Of a stretch of DNA of 64,000 bases, positions 11,195 through 26,100 are shown one piece after another (within the stretch, counting starts at the first letter, position 1; each line of letters begins with the position of its first letter). This DNA comes from Cheilinus undulatus (Eukaryota > Chordata > Actinopteri > Labriformes > Labridae). The DNA is taken from contig NC_054878.1 of NCBI RefSeq assembly GCF_018320785.1, positions 42,507,023-42,571,022 on the forward strand. The letters run 5' to 3'. Both the position numbers and the translations under genes were made by a program. The notes under the pieces were generated by a model. It did not search any database. It was given only the letters and a program-made list of their open reading frames with translations, and was not told the DNA's origin.

Positions 11195-14100
11195 ATGGCG
11201 TCAAAATGTCCAAAATGCGACAAGACGGTGTATTTCGGTGAGTGCATGTTGTCTGACTAAGCCGAGTCTGTCATTATGTGAATACTGAAACAGCTTAAAC
11301 GTCATTTTTCATGAAAATACGCTCCACTATTTATGTTTTCCCTTGTATTTAACTCGTTCGTATTCCCACGGGGGATTTGGGGTTAAACCGGATTAGCTAG
11401 CCAGTGCAACCCACCAAGCAGGCAGAGGTCATATGATCAGAACTGAAGCAAACCCACTGACAAAAGGGGGTTCATTTTGGAGAATTACTTCAAACTCAGC
11501 CAAAATTCTTCATTTCAGTCTTTTACTAGTAAACTTCTAAATCAACCTTAAACTCAGTACCAAATGGATTCTTTAGTGACTCATAACTTCATTATATATC
11601 GCTGCATTATTACAATAGAGGCTATAAAAGGGGAAAATATTAATACGTGAATAGAGGAGCTGAAGCTCTCACAGCCAGGTAGTGAAAAGAGTGTTGTTTA
11701 AATATTTCACCTGGTCAGAAATGATTTTAAACTCATTTTGGTGAATATTTCAGTGAAACTGAAAAAAATTATCTCTTGTTTTATTACCAGATTATTAAAA
11801 ATAATTATCTAATGGTGCATTAAACAAAAGTAGACAATGTAGGATTCACTTTATGTGATAGTATAAGGCAGTGGTTCTCAGCTGGTGGGTCCGGACCCAA
11901 AAGTGGGTCGCAGAAATGTTACAGTGGGGGCCTCAAAAAAAAAAAAGTCTTTGACAGGGTTATTATAGTTAACGAAAACTAAAATAAGTCTTTTTGAGTA
12001 AACTGAAACTAACTAAAAAATAAGATTTACTAAAAACAATGACTGAAACTTAGTCCTACACATATAAAACCAACTAAATGAAATCAGGGACAAAATCTTA
12101 GTTTTAGTCCAAACCTGGAGGGTATAAAATCACCGTATTTGATTGAAGAAGACGGTAAGTTATTTATAATATCACATTAGAATAAATAAAATGAAAAGTG
12201 AAGAGTATCCTGTTTGAATATTTTTATTTTTATTATTTTACATTGTTAACTAGATCTGACAAGCAGGGCTTCAAATTGGGGGTGGTTCTGGGGGGCCCAG
12301 CCAGATTTGGCCCGTCTGTAACAAGAGGTCTGTAAAATCACAGTCAATTGTAAAGTTAAAGTTAAGCTGTGATAACCATTATTATAGTTGATACCTGAAT
12401 AATGACCACTCATAACGGACAGATATTTTTAATCATTCATGCTTTAATAACCTTCTTCAAAATGTAAACATCTTTCCTTAAAATGGATGAAAAGTGCGCC
12501 ATTTTTGCCCCTTTAAAGGCGAAATAAAAACGCCATACATTAGCAACAGAGTTGAACCCCTGACTCAAGAGTCCATAGAGATTTGGCTGTAGAAGGGCCA
12601 AGAATAGACAGAAAGGGTGGTTAAAGAGGATTAAAAAGTAGTACATATTGGATTAAAGTTTCAAAAATGGGTTTGGGCCAGCCACACAACAGACGATTTT
12701 CAAATCTTAAATGATTTTAAAAATGTTTAAGACCACAAACATCTTAAAATCCTCTGAGCGTACACATTGAAAGACTCAGCCAGACTGTCAGAGACAACAC
12801 ACCTGCCGATCTGCCAGTGACCTGGTGTGATCGTGTGACTTCAGAAGAATAAGAAACGTGAATGTCTATCGATACTGTCGGCTCGCCGTCCCTCTCACTG
12901 GCTGTCCTGGCATGTGTTGCAGGTGCAGTAAAAATCATAAAACAAGAAAATTAATCAGGACAAAATCCTGGCCGGAATGAAGGTGCAGCTGTGTTTATGC
13001 TGTTGAGCGGTGATAGTACGTATGATCCGGCTGGTGACGCTTCCTGGTCCGCTCGCTCTCATTAGTTGTCATCGGGAAGGTTATAATAGTTTGGGGTTTT
13101 TTATTAGTTATTATTTCTATTTAGTTTTTACCTTGTCTTTATCTTCAGTTTAATTTAAATTAGTTTTTTTCTGCTAAGTTGCTAGTTTAGTTTTTATTTT
13201 GCAGAAATGCTTCAGTTTAGTTTTTATTAGTTTTAGTTTTAGTATTAATTTTAGTTTTTTCGGCAATATTGCATACCTGTCAGAGGTGAGACCCAAAACG
13301 GCTCATCACATTTCATTTATTTATTCAAATTAAATGTTTGTATACAATTTAAGGCCAAAATTTACCGTAGTGTGAAGTCCTCTCCAATCAAATCAGGGGG
13401 TTTTACTCTCCAGGCTTGGGCATACATGTCAGTCATTATGCTGCTATTAAAACCAAAACTAAGGAGATTTTGTCTTTCATTTTATTTTATTGTAGTTAGC
13501 TTTCTAGGCACATAATTTAGTGTTTTTATTTAGTTTCAGTTAACTATGATTTTTACATTTTAGTTTGTTATTTAGTTAGTTTTAGTTAACTATGATAACC
13601 TTGGTTGGGGGTTTTCCGTCGAAGGCACTACGACCTTGACCTGTAAATATCAAATGTGTTTGCAATGAGGCTTCACTTGGGATAGGCCCTCACGATTCTC
13701 AGGGGAGGCAAATCTTACCACAAATCAGGCTTTGAGAGACAAAAATTGGCAGAAAATATGATGAAATAGATTTTAAATGTGGCTAAAACAGGTCATCATT
13801 TCCCAACATGGAATAAGGGACACAAAACAGGCAGAAAGTGGCAAAAAGCAGCAGAAAGGGAGGTGGCTAAATGGCAGAAATGGGGATAAAAGGTGATGAA
13901 ATAGGATTTAAAAAAGTGATAAAAATGGGTTTAAGTGGGGAAATGGGTAGGGGTAAAAATGGGGAAAGAAGTGCACAAAACTGATGAAAAGTGGCATCAT
14001 GATTTCTATCAGTGCTACTGATCCAAGCACACCCATCGATCCTATCAACAAATCACAACTAGAGACGACCTGTTCTCTGGGTTCATCAGGGGCCCAGGTG

Positions 14101-17100
14101 GTTCTGCGGGCAGGCCTGCTGACATGCATCCCTTATTGCTGAAAAAACTAAAACTAATAGAAACTAAGCAAGTTGGACGGTGTGCATAAGTTTTCTTTTA
14201 ACTTTTTTCTCATTATGCCTTCATGCCACTCAAAGTGCAATATTTCAGCCCTTTTTGTTTCAATCTTGGCTATTACAGCTAATGAAAGACCACAATACTG
14301 TGCGTCAGAATATTAGAATATTGCATAAGACCCATTAGATGAAGGGCTTTAAACACAGAAATGTCCACCTACCTGAAAGTATGCTCATTATGCTCTCTGT
14401 GGGTTGCTGAGTGACAGGCCGTTGCCATGCCATCTGCTGGTGTTGGTCCTCTGTGTTTCATCAAGTGCAGAGTCAAAGCAGCCAGGAGATTTTAAAGCTC
14501 TTCATGCTTCCGTCTGCTGTCGAGCTTTTAGGGAGACGCTGGTTTCCTTTTTCAGTACCGGCCTTCAGTGAAGCCAGGACTACTAATAACTGGTTTCCTG
14601 ACATTTACGCTTGTTTGGCAAGCTGACTGGTCTGACCTGAAGCTCATAGAGAATCAATGGAGTATTGTCAAGAGAGGCAGCAGCGCCAACAATACAGACA
14701 AGCTGAAGGCTGCTATCAGAGCGACCTGGGCTTCAGCAGTGACTTTTATGCCACGTTATGTTGATGCAGTGAGGGCCTGTGTCCTCAGACACCGGTTTTT
14801 CCTCTGGTAGCGCCACTGATGTAGTTACCCTAAGTTGGGGGTGAGCAATATTAATATTTTTAGGGCTGATACAGATAGCAAATGCTAAAAATTCATGAGA
14901 CAGAACCAATATGCATTTAAAGTGAAATGAACCTATAGTACGCTTCAGTAATTTCAAGTAGGGATGTTCTGATAGCTGTTTTCAGACCAAATACAAGTAC
15001 AAGTCCTTAATGCCTTTACTATTCTTTAATTATTTTGAAAGGTTGTGTTGTTTTTATCAGGTACAGCTGCAGATATTTCTCAAAACTCACCTTCCTTCTC
15101 AAATAATGAGAGGCAAACATCATTCTTATAGGGGACATATTATGCAAAAAATCATTTTTTCACGTTTTCCTAACAAAAATATGTGTCCCTGGCCTGCCCA
15201 TAATCCCCTCAAATACTAGAAAATCCCCCACCCCCCTTCACCACCTTTCAGAACATGCATGCTGAAACAATCCATTCTCAGATTTTCCCCTCATGATGTC
15301 ACATGGGGAGGTAGCCCCGCTCCAAGGTTCGGTTGGCCCTCCCTGCCTGGAAGAAGTTCTGCCCTCCTCTCAAACGGGATCCGGCTCTTCTCGTTCACAT
15401 AAAAGAGCCGGCTCTTTGAACCGGCTCGATTACGAACGACCCATCACTAGAAAATGCAGCAACAGACAGCTACAACAAAGCAGCTGGGCGGAGGAGTTGT
15501 AGGGGTGGACTAACATTATAATGCTACTTTTTCTAACTAGATGTAAATGTACGGAGTGTTTCCAGAGTCAAACTGGGGACCACTGTGTTTAAACTCAGCT
15601 CATATTAGGCTATAAATGGTCCACTATCTCTAAAAAAGATAACAGGAAGCCGTTACTGGTCCTCTGATCTTCAGACTCTCTGTCCACCAGTCACCCTCCT
15701 CATATTAACATGTATGTCTACTTTCACAGGGAAAAAGGGGTGACATGATCTCTCTTAGGAGTGAGTTGTTGTCTTTTAGCTTCCTTTCATCGTGGATCCT
15801 CACCACATGGTGGAGTAAATAATTTATTAATTGCACATGCATCAGGGATCAATTTTCTTTTTGTTCTCTCCTCTTCATCTCTCTGGTGAACCCCGCCCCG
15901 AATGTTCAGCCAAACATGCTCATGTTTCTTCAAAGCTGGAATTGCTGCTGAAATTATAACATGTTTGGCTGAAATTATAACATGTTTGGCTGAATGTTCA
16001 GCCAAACATGCTCATGTCTCTTCAACACTGAAATTGCTGCTGAAATTATAACACTAAAAAGGTAAAACATGTTCCCTGTGGCAGAGTGAGAGCGTGATTC
16101 ATATCTGCATTGGGAAATTGATCTGTTTGAAATACCTGCTCATGAGTTTCAGGCTCAGAAATCTTAGATCTATTTTAGGACCTTGAGCTTCAAAGACGTC
16201 ACGTTCAAATGAGACTTTCTCTGTGTAATATGCATTTATGGAATATATTTATTTAGTATGTCAGTAATACAGAGCTTTAAGATAGAAATGGGTGAAAAGG
16301 AGCAAAGGCAACAAGAAAAAAATGAGCTTGATTGCTTTTTTTTAAAGCAATAGGAGTGATGCTGATACAATTGCTGTTCTGATTATCAGTCTTTGAAAAG
16401 GTAATAGATTCCAACACACCACGGTGCTTTTGTAACAACGTGGAAGCCCATTTCTTTCAGTAAAAATTTTAAAACGTTAAATAATAAAGAAAAAAACTGA
16501 TTTAAAGTCATACTTATGAGACAAAAGGTCAAAATGATGAGATTATGAAGCATTCTGAGAGGAAAGAGATTAACGTAATATTTTTGAGACAGTAAGGCAA
16601 AGTCTGACACTACATTGCTTAATTATGAAATAAAAAGTCAAAAAGAAGGATTAAAAAGTCCAATTAAGAAAAAAAAGTGAAAGTGAAAAAAACTTAAAAG
16701 TATGAGATAATAAAAAACAAATTAAGAGAAAGTAAGTCATATTTATGACAAAGACACACAATAATGTCAAAAAATTTAAAATACAAGACAAGAGGCCTGA
16801 ATTAAGAGTTATAACATTAAAATTGTGAGATTAAAAGTCAAAATTTCCCATTCAAATATCAAAATTGTGAGAAAGTAAAGCAGTGAGCTAAAAAATCAAA
16901 ATAATCATAAGAGAAAGCAAAATTACAAAGTGTAAATATGCACATTAAAGTCAAATAATAAGATTAAAATTTAAAATGAGGAGAAAGTATGTCAGGTTTC
17001 AATGAGAAAAGAGAAGACAATTTATCACAATAATACAAAAAAATGGTAGAACACCAAAAATTTAAGTAAATTCATAAGATTATCAGATCAAAAGTCAAGC

Positions 17101-20100
17101 TTTTGAGATAAAATGTCAAAATGATGATTTAGTATTTAGTAATATTTATGAGACAATAAGGCAAAATTTTGAAATTATATCACATGATTATAGAAAAAAA
17201 GTAAAAAAAAAACAAAAAAAAGTAAAAAAAAAAAAGAAAGAAAAACAACCCACCACAATTATGAGGTAAAATTCAAATTATGAAAAAGACAGATCATATA
17301 TATGAGACATAAAGTCAGCATTATGGAAAAAAAATAGAAATAGCCTATGTCATCAAAGACTAAAATTAAGCGCAAAATAGTCAAAATTCTGACATGAAAA
17401 GTGTACTTTTTATTGAAATGCCAAAAGTTTGAGATAATAAACACTGTGGCTTAGTGTAGTAAATTCTCTTACCTCATATGTGTTTGCACACATTAATGTA
17501 AACAATCTTATATTATCTACCTCATGTAAATGTGCCCAGATTCTTGCATATTTTATACTCTGATCATGTTTAGTCAGCATCCTTGCACCCTTTACACATC
17601 TTCTAACCACATTATCAGTGCACACTGACTTTAATATACTAGAAATAATACTAACAAGAGATTGTCCGGATTTAAATCTTGATTTTTATTATTCTTAATT
17701 CAGTTTGATTTTTTTTTGTATTTAAAGTTAAATTCCTGTGCATTGAAAGCAAAGCTAACCAGAGTCAAAAAACTAAAAATGAGAGTAAATCAAATCAATT
17801 AATAATAATTATGATCCGTATGTAATAAGGAAAAATCACACCTACATTATGAAATTGAATGTCTGAATTTTGAGTTCAATGTCAAAATCATGAGAGGATT
17901 TTACATGAGAAAAAAATCAAGACAAAACTGTTCAAAATATAAGGTTAAAAGCTGAAAAAATGAGTTAAAAACAGATGTTTTGAGATTATAAGTCATTACT
18001 CTATTTTCCATCCATTTTAGATACTGCTTATCCCATTTGGGGTCGTGAAGTTGTTTGTAATTATGGCAAAAAAAATCAACAGTTGAGAGAAAAAGCCAAA
18101 TTTAACATACCATATATTGTAGGAAGTAATATCTATGAGATATCAAGTCAAAATCACGGCCCTAAAAAGGATATAAAGCCAAAAGTATGTGTAAAAATTG
18201 TGAGATAGTAAGTCATAATCATTCAATGAAAAGTCAAAATCCTGGCTTTAGTCATGATATAATCAAATTGATATAAATGATGTATTTTCTCTATTGTACT
18301 GGTAGTACTGGGCCTCCATAGTTACATACTGTATTTGCTCCAGCATTAATTTAAAGTTCCCTCTGAGTATGAAGGTGACTCTGTCTCATATCACAGCGAC
18401 AGGCTGCCAGCTGAGCGTCATGTTGTAAAAGGGCGTCAGTTTATCTAGTGGGATATTCTGGGAGGAGGACAAGCCGATAAATGGCTGTTACTCTTTCTAT
18501 GCCTTTATCAGTTCCTGTTTACTCAGAGGAACACACTTGAAACTTAGAGTTACTTCATTAAAGAGACGTTTGAAGGGATTATCCTAAAATTGTTGCTTTA
18601 GCACTGAGTACTTGAGCAAGTCATGGATAATGCACTACGCAGAGAACAGAAATCCTGTCTGTGCATCTTAGCTTTATATTAACATCTACTTAATTTAGCA
18701 GCTAATGATTCCTGAGAACCTTCAGGTTGATAGAAACCAACATACTGCTGTCTCTTCTTCTTTTGCAGCGGAGAAAGTGTCGTCTTTAGGGAAGGACTGG
18801 CACAAGTTCTGTCTGAAGTGTGAGCGCTGCAACAAGACGCTGAATCCAGGAGGACATGCTGAGGTAAGAAAGCAGAAAAATAGTAGCAGTCCTCAAACTG
18901 CTAGTATTTTATCTGAAGGTTCACCAGAGCTTATTATTGTGTGGCAGCACAGGATGGTTCTTTATTATTTCATTGATTGTACTTTCAGTACATCTTTTTC
19001 AACCCTCACTGATCATGATGGACATACAGCGCCCATAAAAAGTATAGCCTAGGTAAATAAACAATAAACCCTTGTTTATCTTTTCATGTAAGGTATTTGC
19101 CCTTTGTGTATTTCTTTGTTTAATTTTGTCCAATTTTTAAACGCTTTAATCCTATTATTTTTAGCATGATTATTTTTCTCTGCATAAAACGCTGCATACT
19201 GACCATAACACTCTAACGTCACAACAGTTGTCCCTCTGAAAATCTTTGCTATAGGCCTCCAGTAGTCTGTATTGCTGTCAGGTTTGCGGGGAAAAACTCA
19301 AAAGGGAGGACCCAAATGCAGATAAAACAAAAGACTGATTTAATTAACAAACAAAAGAACTTACTAGAACAAAAAACCAGGAATCAAAATCAACTAAACA
19401 AAAGCCAAGGAGGCACGAGGAAGATCACAGGGAGTAGCACAGGGAGTAACTGGCATGAGGAAGACATCAAATGAACTGACACAGATACAGGGAGACAGAG
19501 AGCTTAAATGCACAGGGAGTGAGTAACAACGGAGGACAGGTGTGGACAATCAGACACAGGTGAAACTGGTGAAGGTAATCACAGTGGAGGGAAACTGAAG
19601 CAGGAAGCAAAACTAGAATCACACACAAGGGAAGGCAAACTACAGAATAAAACAGGAAACATGGAGCACTTCACAATACACAACACTGGACCAGGAGGAG
19701 AATCAAACATGAGACACTAGGAGGGAGCAAGGAAGCAAAATACAAACAGGGAATAAAACAAAACATGAAACACAGGGAATGTAAAACTAAACATGAAACA
19801 CAGGAAGAGTAAAACTAAACATGAAACAGGGGATTACTAAACAAGAAACACGAGGAGTAAAACTAGACATGAAATACAAGGAGTTACTAAACATAAAGCA
19901 CAAGGAATTAACTAAACATGAAACAGGAAATGTAAAACTAACAAGAAACAGGGAATACTAAACAGGGATCACAGGGGAAGTAAAACTAACAAGAATCAGG
20001 GAATTACAACACATGAAAGAGAATCAGCACCTCCAAATCTGAGGTCATGGTCCTCAGTCGGAAAAGGGTGGAATGCCCTCTCCAGGTTGGGAATGAGATC

Positions 20101-23100
20101 CTGCCCCAAGTGGAGAAGTTCAAGTATCTCAGGGTCTTGTTCACGAGTGAGGGAAGAATGGAGCGAGAGATCGACAGGCGGATCGGCGTGGCGTCTGCAG
20201 TGATGCAGTCTCTGCACCGGTCCGTCATGGTGAAGAAAGAGCTGAGTCGAAAGGCGAAGCTCTCGATTTACCAGTCGATCTACGTTCCCACCCTCACCTA
20301 TGGTCATGAGCTGTGGGTCGTGACCAAAAGAACAAGATCACGGATACAGGCAGCTGAAATGAGTTTCCTTCGCAGGGTGTCTGGGCTCTCCCTTAGAGAT
20401 AGGGTGAGAAGCTCGGCCAGAGAGAGACTCGGAGTAGAGCCGCTGCTCCTCCGCGTTGAGAGGAGCCAGATGAGGCGGCTCGGGCATCTGGTCCGGATGC
20501 CTCCTGGACGCCTCCCGGGTGAGGTGTTCTGGGCAAGTCCCACTGGGAGGAGACCCCGGGGAAGACCTAGGACACGCTGGAGATACTATGTCGTTCGGCT
20601 GGCCTGGGAACGCCTTGGGATCCCCCAGGAAGAGCTGGACAAAGTGGCTGGGGAGAGGGATGTCTGGGTCTCCCTGCTTAGGCTGCTGCCCCCGCAACCC
20701 GATCTCGGATAAACGGAAGAAGATGGATGGATGGATGAAACACGAGGAGTAAAACTAGACAAGAAATACAGGGAAAAACCTAATTACAAAATGAAACTAG
20801 AAACAAGGAATACAACAGTAAAACCCAAGAAATTAGAACAGGGGTCATGATAACAATGTGTTCCTTGTATATTTTATATTTTATTTTTGTATTATTATTT
20901 GTTTTTTTTATTATTATACATTTTTACTATTATATTCTAATATTATGAATATATATTAATAGATAAACATTTTTAATTTTATTTTTTTCTTTTCCTCCCC
21001 TCTTCATCTCTCACTGTCCTTCATTTACCATTTGAATATCACTCTTCTGTCTTGTTATTTCTCACCAATAAAAAACCCCAAAACAAAACAATAAACGCCT
21101 CTTTAATGTCAAAGTGAAAACAGATTTCTACAAAGTAATGTCAGTTCAATAAAATATGTAATGTAATTTAAGTGACTGCATTAATATTCACCCCGATCAT
21201 TTCAGTATATAGGAGAGTCACCTTTGTCTGCAGTCACAGCTCTGAGTCTGTGTGAATAGGTCTCAGTCAGGCTTGCACATCCAGACACTGCAATTTTACT
21301 CCATTCTTCTTCAAAACTGCTCAAGCTCTGTCAGGTTGCACATGAACAGCCCTTTTCAAATCCAGCCACAAAATCTCTTGGATTGAGATCTGGTATTTAG
21401 CTCAGCCCCTCCAGAACATTCCCCTTGTTGTTTTTAAACCATTTCTATGTAGCTTTCAGTAAGATAAGATTGTCAATAAGATTGTCCTCCTGGATTTTCC
21501 TGTGTTTTACTGCATTCATTTTATACTCTACCATAACAAGCCTTCAAGGCTGGCTGCCAAGAAGCATCCCCACAGCATGATGCTGCCACCACCGTGATTC
21601 ACAGTGTGATGGTGTGTTTGTTGTGATGTGCAGTGTTTGGAGTCTGCCAGAAAGCTCCATTTTGGTCTCATCAGACCAAATAATTTTCTTCCACTTGACC
21701 ATGGAGTCTCCCACATGCCTTATGGTGAACTCTAGTTGAGATTTAATCTGAGTTTTCTTCAACAGTGTCTTTCTCTTTGCCACTCTCTCATAAAGCTCTG
21801 ACTGGTGAAGAAACCAGCCAGCAGTTGTTGTCTGCAGAGTCTCTCCCATCTCAGCTGCTGAAGCTTGGAACTCCTTCAGAGTAGTCATAGGTGTCTTGGT
21901 GGACTCTCTCACTAGTCTCCTTCTTGCACGCTCACTCAGTTTGTGAGGACAGCCTGATCTAGGCAGATTTACAAATGTGCCATACTACTTCCATTTCTTG
22001 ATTTAACTCTGAGGGATGTTCAGTGCCTTGGAATTTGTTTGTATCCATCCTTTTCTCAGAGTTGCTTGGTGTTCTTTTGTCTTCCTGGTGTAATGGTACC
22101 AGGAATACTGACTAACCAGTGACTGAACCTTCCACACACAGGTGTCTTTATATTAGAATCACTTGAGACACATTCACTGCACTCAGGTGATCCCAGTTTC
22201 ACTAATTGTGAGACGGCAAGCACCAATAGGCTGGGCCTCTGTTGAATTAGGTCTGTCACTTTAAAGGGGGTGAATACAGACTATTTATGTAGTCACTTAT
22301 ACTACCTTACATATTTTTGTTAAACTGACATTAGTTTGAAGAAATCTGTTTTCACTTTGACACTAAAGAGTTTTACTTGTATTTTCTATCAAAAAGACAA
22401 ATTATATTGATCATGATTGATTTATGAAATCAATAAAAGGGTGAAACATCCAAGGGGGTGAATATGACTTAAAGACACTACGTAAAAGTGGATTCAAATT
22501 AAGCTGGGGTTAATGTAGAAACAAGGAAGTGATACAGCCTTTGTTTCCTTTGATAAAAGGAACCAAACCTCAGCAGGAAGTGCATGTGGTTTCATTGTGG
22601 TCTAATTTGTACAGTCATTTTGCTGACTTTCTCCCCAAACAGGAAGTGCGCAGTAAAGTTATTACTAACAGAAGTTCAAGTTTGACCACAGAGAAACCTC
22701 ATGCACTTATTGTTGAGGTTGTGTTATCTGATTATCAAAAACCAGTGAGGTTAACAAGCTGCCCTGTGTTTTGGATTTGTGTGCATTAAGTGCATTCAGA
22801 AGAGATAAATCCCCTTTCCCAGTCAGATTCTTTCTTTGTTGCTTTTCTGCATTAATCTATCAAAGCCATTGTAAGGAGGGATCATCAAACACAAGGTTTA
22901 AATGGTAAAGACACATTAATTTGGACATCTAACATGTCTCTACTGCCCCCTTTTAACTCAAAGCTTTGTTTTAAAATGTGTTTTTACTTGTCATTTTACT
23001 GTCTGAAGGAGCTCCAGCTCATTTCACACAAAAGCTGGAAGAGCAGTTGCTAAAAAGAAAGCAGGATCAAGAGCAGTATAAAAAAATCACATTAACATCA

Positions 23101-26100
23101 CTCGCTTGGGGATAACTTGGACAAATAGTAGGTTTGGATAAGTCTTGAATAGAGCCACAGATGGAAGGGGAAAACTGGGGCCAGAATTGTCTAACGTGTG
23201 GCCAGCTCAAAGCGTCCTTTTACACAAAAATTGTCATTAATTATGCCTGTATCTGTAAACATTGTGTTTAAAAAGCCAACCTTGATAAAACTTTAGAGAG
23301 AAGAGACAGTACAATTATTCTATGAAATTGTTTGTGAGTCATTTTTAAGAGTTAAGGTACATACCATGCCTTTTACTTTTCAATATCATTGCACAGCTAT
23401 TATGCCAGAAACTGCAGCTCCATGGATGGCCACTAGAGACTGATTTCAAGAGTGAGTCAGTGCCCATAGAGTCCCATAACAGATGTCCTGATGTTACCTC
23501 AGAATTAAACCATGAATTTTTTATTTATTGATGACAGGGTTTATCAACTATATTAGCTTAGCAAATAATTTATCATGTATTGTTTTAAATAATTTAGTAT
23601 AATGCAAAATACTTTGATTTATTAAAATTAATTTAGATAAATAAATATTGTGGTACTGTATATTTGGTATCATATCCTATAAGAAGACCTATATCATCAT
23701 ACTGACTCGCATCATATCAACCTGTAACGTATTATATCAACACCAAAAAAACTGACATACGCCAATAACAGCTGCTGATGTATATCAAACATGGAAAATA
23801 GACAAACTATTTTTTAAATGACCTTTTATAGCTAAATACACAGTCATTAGAGATACGCATGAAAAATCTTGCATGAAAATATCTTAACTATGCTTCAAGG
23901 GTAGAAAACATTTGCTGATTTTTTTCACAGTATGCAGTTTTTAATTTTTTAAATTTTATTTTATTTTTTCCTTACATGATAAAAGCAAATTCATAATATC
24001 TGTGGACACACAACTGTAAGTGCCAAAGTAAGAACATGGTCTAATTTTAGCCTCTGAGTGGTTGGTGAGATATCCCGCAGCACTTCCCTGGTTAAGTGAA
24101 TGCATCATCATTCAAATGTACCAGTCAGTGAACTCACCACTGCTCATTAGGCTGAAGGTTTCTAAGTACTCCGGGGCTTTTGTGGTCCAAGTGGTCACAT
24201 TGGGCTCAGTAGCAGGGACTGCACTACTGAATAACTTGTGATCCTATTATTCACAGTGAGTGAGAGAGAGTTTTAACAGCTTTTGTAGGCTTTAGTTAAC
24301 TTTAAACTAGGAAGAAAGGTCCTGAAAATCACAGCTTAGCAAATAAACAACAGGTTTAAATACTATTTAGTATTTAAACTGTTTGATTAAGATTGTTCCA
24401 TTTATTTACAGTAGGATTGCTTTAAAAGCAGGCTGTTATTTATTTATCTATTCTTTCTTTTTTTACACAGCTGAGGGCCGGGAGAACAGCATTTGTCCTT
24501 TTTATATGTGCACATAGATCAAGAAAATAAGACATAAAACACTTTTTTTTTTGTTTGTTTGTTTTTTTTTTATCCTGAGGCCAGTGTCCAGGATCATGGG
24601 GCTGCTACTTTCAACATTACTGCATTATCTTCTCCTGAAATGGGTATCTCATTAAAGGTCACACTATTGGAAAAACAAGGATCGGATAAAATAGACCACA
24701 GAATGGATGTTTTGAACTGATGAAATATCAAATAATAACATCTCAGCATTTTTTTCAAAACTTCCTGAGTCATATGGATCCAAACAGATGAAATGCTTTT
24801 AACTAAACCTCTCCTCTGTTAGCTGATGAAGCCTCTGCTTACATGTGCTTTTGTATTTTTGCAGCATGATGGGAAGCCTTTCTGCCACAGGCCTTGCTAC
24901 GCCACTCTATTTGGACCAAAAGGTGCAATTTCCTCTTGTTTGCACCCAAAATGTTTTACCAGCTCTGTTGTTGTTGGTAAATTATGCAACATTTGGCTCT
25001 GCTTTAGGCGTGAACATCGGCGGAGCCGGCTCTTACATTTATGAAAATCCTGCCAACGAAGCTCCTGCTGCAGTGTCAATGGAAACCAACGCCAAACCAG
25101 AAGAGAAAAAAGCCCCCGCACGAGGACCCGTGAAGGGTGAGAAATATGAGGAGAAAGTGTTGGGAAGGGAAACTCAGCTAGAAAATATCTGCTGAAGTGG
25201 GATGTGGAGGTGTTTGATTTAGCTGGGCTAACTTTTTGTTGAATAGATGGACAAGATAGTGGAAAAAACAGAGGACAAAAAGGAAGAAAATACTCATCAA
25301 ACTCATAACAAATCAAGAAACATGGATTGAGTTTGTTTAAAGGAAGATGTTAAAATCAAAACATTTGTGTGTAGCTGAGAGCACCAGCTGGGCGTATGCC
25401 TGGATGTAATATTACATTTGATTTAGAGTTTAAAGTTAACCAATTTAAAGCTACAGTGTGTGCACCAGCTGGATTTAATCCCTGTTAAAGTTACAGCTGG
25501 GTAGGACTTTCCCTCACTGGATGGATTGGGCAAAAATTTGAAAGGCTTTTCTAGTGTAATATGAATGAAAAATGTAAAAACTTATAGTAAAACACAATTG
25601 ACGCACATCTTGTTTACAGATTGCTTATTGAAAAGGCATGAAGAGTTATATAGTGCATTACTCAGTACCTCATCATTGAAATTTTTTAAATAAAAAACTG
25701 AAATATCAGTATACAGACCTGCAATTATCTCAGGTTCCTCCTATTTCTCTCAATCTTTGCTGAAGCATGATATAATGATATGATGTAATCCTCTGAAATG
25801 AACACAGAATTCACTCCTTTGTATTTTTCCAGCTGCAAGCTTCTCATCTTTCTCTGGAGGACCAAACATCTGCCCTCGATGCAATAAGACAGTTTATTTT
25901 GGTACACAGAACGCCATCTTTATATCTCTCTGTATCTTGTTTTACTATATATATGTGCTGGAATGTTCCTGAGTGACTGGTTGTCATGGTAACTATCTCC
26001 ACTGTTGTGTATGTAGCTGAGAAGGTGTCGTCTCTGGGGAAGAACTGGCACCGGCCTTGTCTGCGCTGTGAGAGGTGCAGTAAGACTCTGGCTCCTGGCA

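Larger units (their letters stand above)
19027..22480 (-). mobile_element. Degraded Tc1-like element, split by later insertions
   Basis: The left terminus CAGCGCCCATAAAAAGTAT (19027-19045, preceded by TA) resembles the end of the family also seen at 29030-30352. The main body is at 21060-22480. On the minus strand, 21912-21544 encodes a broken transposase piece with [13 protein letters not shown], the region around the first catalytic Asp, and an upstream TLKEFQAS motif. The right side ends near GGGGGTGAATATGA. Between 19275 and 20851 a different element has been inserted. No intact transposase remains. It lies in crip2 intron 2. Confidence 0.6.

Noticed and set aside
16490-18250. Possible CRISPR-like or satellite array
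   Set aside because: Units are too diverged and unevenly spaced, there are no unique spacers of fixed length, and the host is a vertebrate; it is an AT-rich minisatellite.
24897-25316. 139-residue minus-strand frame
   Set aside because: It is antisense to crip2 exons 3 and 4, whose splice sites and LIM sequence are clear.
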